A stretch of DNA of 64,000 nucleotides, taken from assembly GCA_963793275.1 (NCBI GenBank), contig CAWBZL010000004.1, positions 496,001 through 560,000 of the forward strand, given 5' to 3'. Made by a program: the position numbers and the translations under genes. Position 1 is the first letter of the stretch. Every line of letters begins with the position of its first letter. Under the pieces are notes generated by a model. The model did no database searches. It was not told where the DNA came from and saw only the letters and a program-made list of their open reading frames with translations. Below, one piece after another: positions 26,914 to 36,900 of the stretch. This DNA is from Marinirhabdus sp963793275 (GTDB lineage: Bacteria; Bacteroidota; Bacteroidia; Flavobacteriales; Flavobacteriaceae).

Positions 26914-27834
26914 ATAAACTCAAAACAAAACTATACAGCGTTAATTAAAGCCGAAGCAAAACGTCTTGGCTTCCTCTCTTGTGGGATAAGTAAAGCACAA
27001 TTTCTGGAAGAAGAAGCACCGAGGCTCGAGAAATGGCTCAACCAGAATATGCACGGCGAGATGGGGTATATGCAAAACCATTTCGACAAGCGATTAGACC
27101 CTACGAAATTGGTAGAGGGTTCCAAAAGTGTTATTTCTTTATTGCTGAATTACTACCCAGCCGAAACTCAAACAGATGAAACCTATAAAATTTCAAAATA
27201 CGCCTACGGAACAGATTATCACTTTGTGATAAAAGACAAACTAAAACAGTTGTTGTATTACATTCAAGAAGAAATTGGTGATGTCCACGGACGCGCTTTT
27301 GTAGACAGTGCTCCTGTACTGGATAAAGCATGGGCGGCCAAAAGCGGACTGGGATGGATTGGGAAGCACAGTAACTTACTTACCCAAAAGGTAGGTTCTT
27401 TTTATTTTATTGCTGAATTAATTGTAGACCTGGATTTAGACTACGACACTCCGGTAACAGACCATTGCGGGAGCTGCACCGCTTGTATAGACGCTTGCCC
27501 AACGCAGGCTATTGTGCAGCCCTATGTGGTAGATGGCAGTAAATGTATAAGTTATGCCACGATAGAATTAAAAGATCAAATCCCGAGCAGTTTTAGTAAG
27601 CACATGGACGACTGGATGTTTGGGTGCGATGTATGCCAGGATGTATGTCCCTGGAACCGTTTCAGCAAATCGCACAGCGAGCCACTCTTTAATCCGCATC
27701 CCGAGTTGCTTTCAAAAAGTAAAAAGGAATGGGAAGAAATTACCAAAGAGGTTTTTAATGAAATTTTCAAAAAAAGTGCCGTAAAACGAACCAAGTTTAA
27801 AGGTTTAAAAAGAAATATTGAGTTTTTAAAATAA
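26914..27834 (+). CDS. queG: Epoxyqueuosine reductase, start codon non-standard
   Basis: Cobalamin-dependent iron-sulfur enzyme that reduces epoxyqueuosine to queuosine in tRNA. The first in-frame ATG (27049) would remove a conserved N-terminal stretch. The frame is open from 26887, and the segment KAEAKRLGFLSCGISKAQF upstream of that ATG is clearly part of the protein. No ATG, GTG or TTG occurs in it. The ATA at 26914 is the best position, giving NSKQNYTALIK and about 306 residues, the family's usual length; ATT at 26893 is an alternative. Two ferredoxin clusters are intact: CGSCTACIDACP and CDVCQDVCP. Either a rare start codon is used or ATG was misread as ATA. Confidence 0.88.
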   Translation: MNSKQNYTALIKAEAKRLGFLSCGISKAQFLEEEAPRLEKWLNQNMHGEMGYMQNHFDKRLDPTKLVEGSKSVISLLLNYYPAETQTDETYKISKYAYGTDYHFVIKDKLKQLLYYIQEEIGDVHGRAFVDSAPVLDKAWAAKSGLGWIGKHSNLLTQKVGSFYFIAELIVDLDLDYDTPVTDHCGSCTACIDACPTQAIVQPYVVDGSKCISYATIELKDQIPSSFSKHMDDWMFGCDVCQDVCPWNRFSKSHSEPLFNPHPELLSKSKKEWEEITKEVFNEIFKKSAVKRTKFKGLKRNIEFLK

Positions 27835-27867
27835 TAACTCCACTATTATGGGTGGTTAGGGTAGTAA

Positions 27868-27915
27868 CTGCAACTTCGATTTGTTCTTCATCTTCAATTT
27901 CCGTTTCTATTTCAA
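27868..27915. repeat. Pyrimidine-rich short-period repeat upstream of maeB
   Basis: A loose repetition of CTTC/TTTC words (CTTCGATTTGTTCTTCATC and onward) with a period of about 6-8 bp, similar in kind to 24267-24290 upstream of ruvB. Degenerate; may be compositional. Confidence 0.3.
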
Positions 27916-27926
27916 AAGAACTGCCG

Positions 27927-27934
27927 TACCTTTG
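27927..27934 (+). promoter_or_regulatory. -7-like element of maeB
   Basis: TACCTTTG, an exact TAnnTTTG match, 20 bp before the maeB ATG. No TTG is found at the expected -33 distance. Confidence 0.4.
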
Positions 27935-27954
27935 GTTTTAATAATCTTATAACT

Positions 27955-30252
27955 ATGAGCAAACAAAGTAGACGCAGAGAAGCCTTACTATATCACGCCA
28001 AGCCCCGTCCCGGCAAAATACAGGTTGTGCCCACAAAAAAGTATGCGACTCAAAGAGATCTTTCACTGGCCTATTCCCCTGGCGTAGCTGAACCTTGTTT
28101 GGAGATTGAAAAAGAGGTGAATAACGTTTATAAATACACCAATAAAGGGAATTTAGTTGCTGTGATCTCTAACGGAACTGCAGTGTTGGGATTAGGAAAC
28201 ATTGGTCCCGAAGCCTCTAAGCCCGTGATGGAAGGAAAAGGCTTGCTCTTTAAGATTTTTGCAGATATTGATGTGTTCGATATTGAAGTAAATACTGAAG
28301 ACATTGATGCGTTTGTAGAAACCGTAAAAAATATAGCACCAACGTTCGGCGGAATTAATCTGGAAGACATAAAAGCTCCCGAAGCTTTTGAAATTGAACG
28401 AAGATTAAAAGCAGAACTGAATATTCCTGTAATGCACGACGACCAGCACGGTACCGCAATTATTTCGGCAGCCGCATTAATAAACGCATTAGAGTTGGCC
28501 GAAAAAAGTATAGAAGAAGTAAAGTTTGTGGTATCCGGAGCAGGATCTGCTGCAATTTCGTGTGCAAGTCTTTATGTCTCTTTGGGAGCAAAACTGGAGC
28601 ATATTTATATGTTTGACAGTGCAGGTTTTTTAGGGACAAACCGGAATGACCTTGCCACTGAGCAACAGAAATTTAAGAATCCCGACCTGAAATCTTCTTT
28701 AGGAGAAGCTATGCAAGGAGCTGACGTTTTTTTAGGACTTTCTGTCGGAAATATTGTTTCACAGGGTATGATTCAATCGATGGCTCCAAACCCCATAGTT
28801 TTTGCTATGGCAAATCCAGATCCGGAAATTGACTATGACCTTGCCATTGCATCCCGAGAAGACATAATTATGGCAACCGGACGGAGCGACCATCCCAATC
28901 AGGTGAATAATGTGCTTGGATTTCCTTTTATCTTTAGAGGAGCACTGGATATACGTGCTACAAAGATCAACGAAGCCATGAAAATGGCCGCCGTAAAAGC
29001 CCTGGCAGATCTTGCTAAAGAAGCCGTTCCGGAACAGGTAAATATTGCTTATGGAGAAACCAAACTTCATTTTGGCCGCAATTATATAATCCCTAAGCCT
29101 TTTGACCCAAGATTAATAGCTACCGTGCCCCCTGCAGTAGCAAAAGCAGCCATGGAAAGTGGCGTGGCAACAGAGCCAATTTCAGATTGGGGTAAGTATG
29201 AAGACGAGTTGTATGAGCGCATGGGCAGCGATAATAAGATTATACGTTTGTTGTTAAACCGCGCAAAGATGGCTCCCAAACGTATTGTTTTTGCCGAAGC
29301 CGATCAGTTGGATGTTTTAAAAGCAGCACAAATTGTTCACGATGAAGGTATAGGAATTCCCGTATTATTGGGAAGAAAGGATATTATCATGGAGCTTATG
29401 GAGCAATTGGAATATGATGCCGATGTTGAAATAATAGACCCTAAGAGTGACGAGCACGAAGAAGCCCGTAACAGATATGCAGAAAAACACTGGATAAACA
29501 GAAGACGTTCCGGAATTACTTTGTATGACGCACAGGGCCTTATGCGTTCCAGAAATTACTTTGCCGCCATGATGCTGAATGAAGGTGATGTAGATTGTAT
29601 GATCTCCGGTTACGCAAGAGCATATCCCAGCGTAGTACGCCCGGTGTTGGAAACTGTGGGTAGGTTTGAAGGGGTGGATAAAGTAGCCACCACGAACTTA
29701 ATGCTTACCAAACGAGGCCCTATGTTTATTTCAGATACCTCCATAAATATAGATCCTTCGGCAAAAGAGTTGGCTAAAATTGCGCAAATGACCAACCATA
29801 CTATGAAAATGTTTGGACTTACGCCTGTAATTGCAATGATTAGTTACGCAAATTTTGGATCTTCTAAAGATCCGCACGCCAATAAGGTGAGAGAGGCTGT
29901 AGCCTATTTGCACCGTAGTAATCCAGATATGTTGGTAGATGGTGAGTTACAAACAGATTTTGCTTTAAACTCTCAAATGCTTCAGAAGAAATTCCCATTT
30001 TCAAAGTTGGCGGGTAAAAAAGTAAACGCATTAATCTTTCCAAATTTAGATTCAGCAAACAGTAATTATAAGTTGCTTAAAGAATTAAATAATGTAGAAT
30101 CTATTGGTCCTATTATGCTGGGAATGAAAAAACCAGTGCACATTCTTCAACTAGGTGCTAGTGTGGAAGAAATTGTGAATATGGCTGCTGTTGCTGTGGT
30201 AGATGCACAGCAAAAAGAGAAAAGAGCCAAAGGGTTAAAAACTTCAAGTTAA
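27955..30252 (+). CDS. maeB: NADP-dependent malic enzyme, MaeB type with phosphotransacetylase-like domain
   Basis: Oxidative decarboxylation of malate to pyruvate, making NADPH. The 765-residue protein has the two-part MaeB layout. Residues ~1-430 are the malic enzyme: YSPGVAEPCLEI, the MHDDQHGTAIISAAAL metal and substrate site, and the nucleotide fold VVSGAGSAAISCA. Residues ~430-760 are a phosphate acetyltransferase-like domain (RIVFAEADQLDVLKAAQI, CMISGYARAYPSVVRPVLE, LIFPNLDSANSNYKLL), which in the family is regulatory and usually lacks transferase activity. It precedes ruvA by 82 bp, which has its own -7-like element. Confidence 0.95.
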   Translation: MSKQSRRREALLYHAKPRPGKIQVVPTKKYATQRDLSLAYSPGVAEPCLEIEKEVNNVYKYTNKGNLVAVISNGTAVLGLGNIGPEASKPVMEGKGLLFKIFADIDVFDIEVNTEDIDAFVETVKNIAPTFGGINLEDIKAPEAFEIERRLKAELNIPVMHDDQHGTAIISAAALINALELAEKSIEEVKFVVSGAGSAAISCASLYVSLGAKLEHIYMFDSAGFLGTNRNDLATEQQKFKNPDLKSSLGEAMQGADVFLGLSVGNIVSQGMIQSMAPNPIVFAMANPDPEIDYDLAIASREDIIMATGRSDHPNQVNNVLGFPFIFRGALDIRATKINEAMKMAAVKALADLAKEAVPEQVNIAYGETKLHFGRNYIIPKPFDPRLIATVPPAVAKAAMESGVATEPISDWGKYEDELYERMGSDNKIIRLLLNRAKMAPKRIVFAEADQLDVLKAAQIVHDEGIGIPVLLGRKDIIMELMEQLEYDADVEIIDPKSDEHEEARNRYAEKHWINRRRSGITLYDAQGLMRSRNYFAAMMLNEGDVDCMISGYARAYPSVVRPVLETVGRFEGVDKVATTNLMLTKRGPMFISDTSINIDPSAKELAKIAQMTNHTMKMFGLTPVIAMISYANFGSSKDPHANKVREAVAYLHRSNPDMLVDGELQTDFALNSQMLQKKFPFSKLAGKKVNALIFPNLDSANSNYKLLKELNNVESIGPIMLGMKKPVHILQLGASVEEIVNMAAVAVVDAQQKEKRAKGLKTSS

Positions 30253-30302
30253 ATGCCATTTATTTTAGTAAATATGGGCTGTGCCAATGCAAATAATTAT
30301 GT

Positions 30303-30310
30303 TATATTTG
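30303..30310 (+). promoter_or_regulatory. -7-like element of ruvA-sprA
   Basis: TATATTTG, an exact TAnnTTTG match, 24 bp before the ruvA ATG. There is no TTG at the expected -33 distance. Confidence 0.4.
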
Positions 30311-30334
30311 GCGCTTTAACCTTACGTTAACATT

Positions 30335-30916
30335 ATGATTACCCATTTACAGGGAAGGCTTATTGAGAAAAATCCAACCGACGTAGTCATAGATTGTAAT
30401 GGCATAGGATATTTAGTGCATATTTCCTTACACACATTTTCGCAACTTCCCGCTACCGAAAATGTAAAATTATACACGTATTTACTGGTTAAAGAAGATT
30501 CGCATACCTTGTTTGGTTTTGCGGGAATAGAAGAACGGGAAATTTTTAAATTATTAATCTCGGTTTCGGGTATTGGAGCAAGTACGGCCAGAACGATGCT
30601 GTCTTCACTATCGCCAGACCAGGTGAAAGATGCTATTGCAAATGAAGGAGTAGCAACCATACAATCTGTTAAAGGAATTGGTGCTAAAACTGCACAGCGG
30701 GTAATCTTGGATTTGAAGGATAAAATACTAAAAGTGTATGGCTTGTCTACTATTTCTGAAATATCAAGCAATACTAATAAAAATGAAGCGTTATCTGCAT
30801 TGGAGACGTTAGGTTTTGCGAGAAAACAAGCGGAAAAGGTTTGTGATAAGATAGTTCAGCAAGATCCTGAGGCAAGTGTAGAAACGATTATAAAATTAGC
30901 TTTAAAAAATTTGTAG
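30335..30916 (+). CDS. ruvA: Holliday junction DNA helicase subunit RuvA
   Basis: A 193-residue tetrameric protein that binds four-way DNA junctions and loads RuvB. It starts MITHLQGRLIEKNPTDVVID, the OB-fold domain. Two helix-hairpin-helix motifs follow (LLISVSGIGASTARTML and IQSVKGIGAKTAQRVILDLKDK), and a C-terminal three-helix RuvB-binding domain with EALSALETLGFARKQAEKV. Length is normal. It is separate from ruvB (6 kb away) and sits 3 bp before sprA, so the two are likely co-transcribed. Confidence 0.96.
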   Translation: MITHLQGRLIEKNPTDVVIDCNGIGYLVHISLHTFSQLPATENVKLYTYLLVKEDSHTLFGFAGIEEREIFKLLISVSGIGASTARTMLSSLSPDQVKDAIANEGVATIQSVKGIGAKTAQRVILDLKDKILKVYGLSTISEISSNTNKNEALSALETLGFARKQAEKVCDKIVQQDPEASVETIIKLALKNL

Positions 30917-30919
30917 ACT

Positions 30920-33900
30920 TTGGGCGCAAAAAATTACGATTATACAAAAGTTCTTTTCGGGCTTTTCTTGGTTTTAGGAGTATTATTTGGGGAAATTCAC
31001 ACAGCAACCGCTCAGGAGGACTCCCTGGCAACTGGATCTGAAATGGGAAGGATGGATCTTCCTAACCCACCAAGTATTGAAGATTTATACACGTACGATC
31101 CTGTTACGGAGCGCTATGTGTACACGCAAACGCTGGGTAATTTTAATATTACTTACCCGCTTATTCTTACTCCGGAAGAATATCAGGATTTAATCCTGAA
31201 AGAGCAAATGAAGCAGTATTTTAAGGATAAAATTGATGCTGTGGATGGAAGAAAAGAGGGTTCCGAAGAGCTTCAGAAAAACTTATTGCCTACGTTTTAT
31301 GTGAATTCGAACTTTTTTGAAACTATTTTTGGTGGAAATACCATTGAAGTAATCCCACAGGGAACCGTGGAAATGGATATTGGGCTTTTGTATACCAAAC
31401 AGGATAATCCAGCCTTTTCACCAAGAAACCGAAGTAACCTTTCTTTCGATTTTGATCAACGTATTAGTTTAAGTTTGTTGGGTAAAGTTGGGGAACGTCT
31501 TCAAATTACCGCAAATTACGATACACAATCCACCTTCGATTTTCAGAACCAGATCAAATTAGAATACACTCCTACCGAAGACGATATCATCCGTAAAATT
31601 GAAGTAGGTAACGTAAGTATGCCGCTTAATAGTACGTTAATACAAGGAGCGCAGAGCTTATTTGGTGTTAAGGCACAATTGCAATTTGGGAAAACAACTA
31701 TTACCGGTGTATTTTCTGAACAAAAATCTGAAACCCGAAATGTGGTAGCAGAAGGTGGTGCAACCATTACAGATTTTGAACTATTTGCACTGGATTACGA
31801 TGAAAACCGTCACTTCTTCTTGGCGCACTACTTTAGAGATAATTACGACAGAATCTTAAGTCAGTATCCTTTTATAAATTCGAATATACAAATTACAAGA
31901 TCTGAAGTTTGGATTACAAACCGGGCGGCAAACACTCAAAATGTTAGAAATATTGTCGCATTACAAGACTTAGGAGAAGCAGATCCAACAAACATTGGTT
32001 TGCCATTTATACCCGGTGGTTTTATTAACAAACCAAGAAATTCCTTTCCGGATAACGGTAACAACGATTTTAACCCTTTTGGTATAGATGATCCATCAGT
32101 TCCAAGTATTCTATCGGATGCTATACGTGATGTTGCAACAGTTCAACAAGGTTTTAGTGGTGTTCAGGTAAGTGATGGTGTAGATTATGTAACACTGGAA
32201 AATGCACGAAGGCTAAATCCAAATGAGTATAAACTTAACAACCAGTTGGGATATATTTCTTTGAACCAACGCTTAAGTAATGATGAGGTGTTAGCTGTAT
32301 CGTTTCAGTTTACAGTAAATGGGCGCGTGTTTCAGGTTGGAGAATTTTCTAATGATGGAGTAAATGCTACCGGTGAAACGACGCCTATAAATGGTGGTGA
32401 TCCAAATCCAAATCCAAGTCCGGGAGACCCGATGGATCCGCAAGGGCTACCGCAAAACTTGGTGGTGAAATTGCTGAAGAGTAACATTACCAATGTACAG
32501 GAGCCTATATGGGATTTAATGATGAAAAATATCTATGCGTTAGGTGCTTTTCAGTTAGAGCAGGAAGATTTTAGGCTTAATATTTTATATACAGATCCTT
32601 CGCCACTTAATTATATTACTGCGGCTCCCGGGACATCAGAGTTTCCTGCTACACCACTTCCAGAGGATGTAGACAACAACGTTTTGTTACGTGTCTTTAA
32701 TCTGGACAGATTAAATTTTAATGGAGATCCGCAACAAGGTGGAGATGGATTTTTCGACTTTCTTCCGGGGATTACTGTAGATACACAAAACGGGCAGATT
32801 ATATTCACGACTGTAGAGCCATTTGGAGAGTACTTGTTTGATAAATTAGATAACGATAATCAGGGTCCAGGCGATTATAATAACGAAATGACCTATAACG
32901 CAAACCAAAACCAATACGTTTGGAGAACGCTATATGACACAACCAAAACACAGGCAGAACAAGAGGATAGTGATAAAAATAAGTTTCAGTTAAAGGGTAG
33001 TTACAAGTCTACGGGTGCAGACGGTATTCCAATTGGAGCGTTTAATATTCCGCAGGGTTCTGTAACCGTTACTGCCGGAGGAAGAACGTTGGTAGAAGGT
33101 GTAGATTACACCGTAAATTATCAATTAGGACGAGTACAAATAATAGACCCGGCACTTCAAAATTCTAACACACCTATTAACATTACTACTGAAAACAACA
33201 CACTTTTTGGTCAACAAACAAAACGTTTTACGGGGTTAAATGTAGAGCATAGGTTTAACGATAAGTTCCAGATTGGAGCCACATATTTGAATTTAAATGA
33301 AAGGCCATTAACCCAAAAATCATCTTTTAATACAGAGCCAATTAATAACAGCATTTTTGGCTTAAATGCAAATTACTCTACCGAAGTTCCTTTTTTAACA
33401 CGGTTGGTAAATAAATTACCAAATATTGATACAGATGTAGCCTCTAATATATCACTTAGAGGAGAATTCGCTTACTTATTACCTGGAGCTCCTAAAGTTT
33501 CAGATTTTGATGGTAAAGCAACATCGTATGTGGACGATTTTGAGGCTTCCCAAACAGGAATTGACGTAAGTTCTGCCTTAACCTGGTTTTTGGGTAGTAC
33601 GCCAGTTGGTTTTGGAGGTGAGTTTGCGAATGGAAGTTTACAATATAATTACAACCGCGCGAAACTAGCTTGGTATACTATAGACCCGGTTTTTTATAGC
33701 AGTCAGCGACCAGATGGAATTAATGACGAAGATTTATCTTCTCCATTTACACGTAGATTATTTAGAGATGAAATTTTCCCGAATCAGGATTTAATTCAGG
33801 GACAAACACAAGCAATTTTCTCATTAGACCTGGCGTATTATCCAAGCCAGCGTGGGCAATACAATTTTAACCCCGAAGCAGCAGGAGGAAATACATTACC

Positions 33901-36900
33901 AAACCCACAATCGAGATGGGCAGGTATTTCCAGACAACTTACCACTACAGACTTTGAAAGATCTAACGTAGAGTTTATCCAGTTTTGGGTGATGGACCCA
34001 TACGTCCACGATGAGAGTATTAATGATAATGGTTTTTTAACGTTCAACTTAGGAAATATCTCTGAAGATATTCTTAAGGATGGTAGGAAGCAGTATGAAA
34101 ATGGGCTGCCAGAAGATGGTGGAACTTTAAATACCACCCCAACAGCCTGGGGTAAAGTGCCCACAAACCAATCTTTAGTGTACACATTTGATACGCAGGG
34201 GCAAGAAAGAATTAACCAGGATATTGGCTACGATGGTATTGCAGATGCAGGAGAAGGAGCTATGTTTCCAGCCTTTGCGGGACTGGCAGATCCGGCGGGA
34301 GATAATTACCAGTACTTTTTACAGGCAGAAGGAGATATTTTAAACCGTTATTTACAGTACAATGGTTCTGAAGGAAACTCTCCGGAAGAAGTTACAGATA
34401 CAAACCGAGGAAATACAGCGCAACCAGATGTAGAAGATATTAACCGTGATAATAGTATGAACACGGTAGATAGTTATTACGAATACCGGGTCCCTATTTA
34501 TCGTGGGATGAGTGTAGAAAACAATACCAGCCTTAATGGTGGTGAACAGGATTTTATTACAGACGTTCGTGAGATAGATGTTACCACGCAGGACAATAAC
34601 ACAATTCCAGTACGTTGGGTTCAGTTTAAAGTGCCAATTAGCCAGCCGGATGAGGCTGTAAATGGTATTTCAGATTTCAGGTCTATACGTTTTATGCGTA
34701 TGTATATGTCTCAGTTTAACCAAAACACAGTACTACGTCTTGGAACATTAGAGCTGGTGCGAGGAGATTACAGAAGATTTACTGAAACACTTGATATTAC
34801 AAATGAAGATCCGGAATTGGATGATACGGTGTTTGAAAATGAAGCTGTTAATATTGAGGAAAATGACCAAAGATCGCCAATTCCTTATGTATTACCTCCT
34901 GGAGTTTTCCGTGAAGAGTTAAATAACAACAACAACTTAATTCGACAGAATGAACAATCGTTAGCATTACGGGTTTGCGGATTGGAAAATAATGACGGTC
35001 GTGGTGTTTATAAGAATTTTAACGTAGACATGCGTCAATACGAAAATCTGGAGATGTTTATTCACGCAGAATCTTTAGAAAATCAAACGCCGCTTTCGGA
35101 CGGCGACATGACCGCTTTTATACGTTTGGGGAACGATTTAACCCAAAACTTTTACGAAATTCAAATTCCGCTGAATCCTACTTCTTTTGGTGCAACTTCA
35201 GCAGAACAAATTTGGCCTATTGAAAACCGTCTTAATTTACCGTTAAGGTTGCTTCAGGAATTAAAAACCCGTGTACTAGGAGATCCAAATATAGATCCAA
35301 CCGAAATTACTTTTATCCCGCAGTCCGAATTGGATGCCGGAACCATAGGTTCAGAAAATGAATTGTTATTAGGTATTAAGGGAAATCCGAGTTTCGGGAA
35401 TGTGCGTATTGTTATGCTGGGACTTAGAAACAACTCTGGCCAAGAAATTTGTGGAGAAGCATGGTTTAACGAATTACGCCTTTCAGAATTAAAAAACCAG
35501 GGAGGTTGGGCTGCCGTAGCAAGTATGGATGCAAATCTAGCCGATTTTGCCACCGTAAGTGCTACCGGAAGAAGAAGTACAGTTGGTTTTGGCTCTATAG
35601 AACAAGGACCTAACCAAAGAAGTCGTGAAGATTTGCAACAGTATGATGTTGTTACAAATTTAAATCTTGGCCAAATGTTACCACAAGGCTGGGGTATACA
35701 GTTACCTTTTAACTATGGAAGGTCTGAAGAATTAATTACTCCACAATACGATCCGGAATTTCAGGATATTGAATTGGATGCGAGACTGGATAATACAGAG
35801 AGTGAAGCTGAGAAAGATATTATTAGAGAACAATCTGTAGATTATACCAAGCGCCAAAGTGTAAACTTTATTGGAGTAAGGAAAGATAGAACGGGCGATA
35901 GTAAGCCGAAACCCTGGGATGTGGAAAACTTAACTTTTTCGGTTTCTTACAATCAGGAAGACCATCACGATTTTGAGATTGAAGATGCTTTAGAACAAAA
36001 CGTTCGACTGGGAGGTACCTATAATTATGCATTTAACCAAAAGGCATACGAACCTTTTAAGAAAAACGACTCGTTATTTAATGGTAAATACTGGCAGTTT
36101 CTCAAAGATTTAAACATTAATTATTTACCAACAAGCCTGGCAGTAAGTTCTAATATTACAAGACAGTATAACGAACAGAAGTTTAGAGAATTAAACCTTA
36201 TTCCGGGTAATATTGGCTTACCAACTTTATACCAGCGTAATTTCCTTTTCGACTGGCAGTATACTATAAATTACAACTTAACTAATTCGTTACGGGCAAA
36301 TTTCACAACATCAAATAACAGGATTGTGACCAACTATATTGATGACGAAGGTTTTGCAGATAACTCTATAGGTGTTTGGGATGGTTTCTTTGATATTGGA
36401 GATCCTAATCAGCATTTCCAATCACTTCAGGTAAACTACGACTTGCCTTTTGATAAGTTTCCTTTTTTGAAATACATTAGAGCTACCTATTCTTATACAG
36501 GAGATTTCCAGTGGCAGGACGGTAGTGATCTTTTTAATAGTATTGAAATACCATTACGTGATGGAACTGTAGAAACCTTCAACCTAGGGAACTCTATTCA
36601 GAATGCACAAACACATAGAATAAATTCTTCTATAGATATGAATGGTTTTTACCGTTATGTGGGTCTTACCAAAATTAAAAAGTCCAGAACCAATAATAAC
36701 TCCGGAGGAGGAGCAGGCAACACTGGAAACGGTGGAAATGGTGCTGCAAAAGGAGCAGGAGGAAAAGCAGGAAAAGCAGGAAAAGGTGGGGATGATACTA
36801 ATTCTTCAGACGGAGACGGCGGTAACTCTAGAAGTGCAAATGCAAGAGGAGCTGGAAATACTGGTGCTGGTGGTGCTGGATCAAGCTCTTTAGGAGTAGG

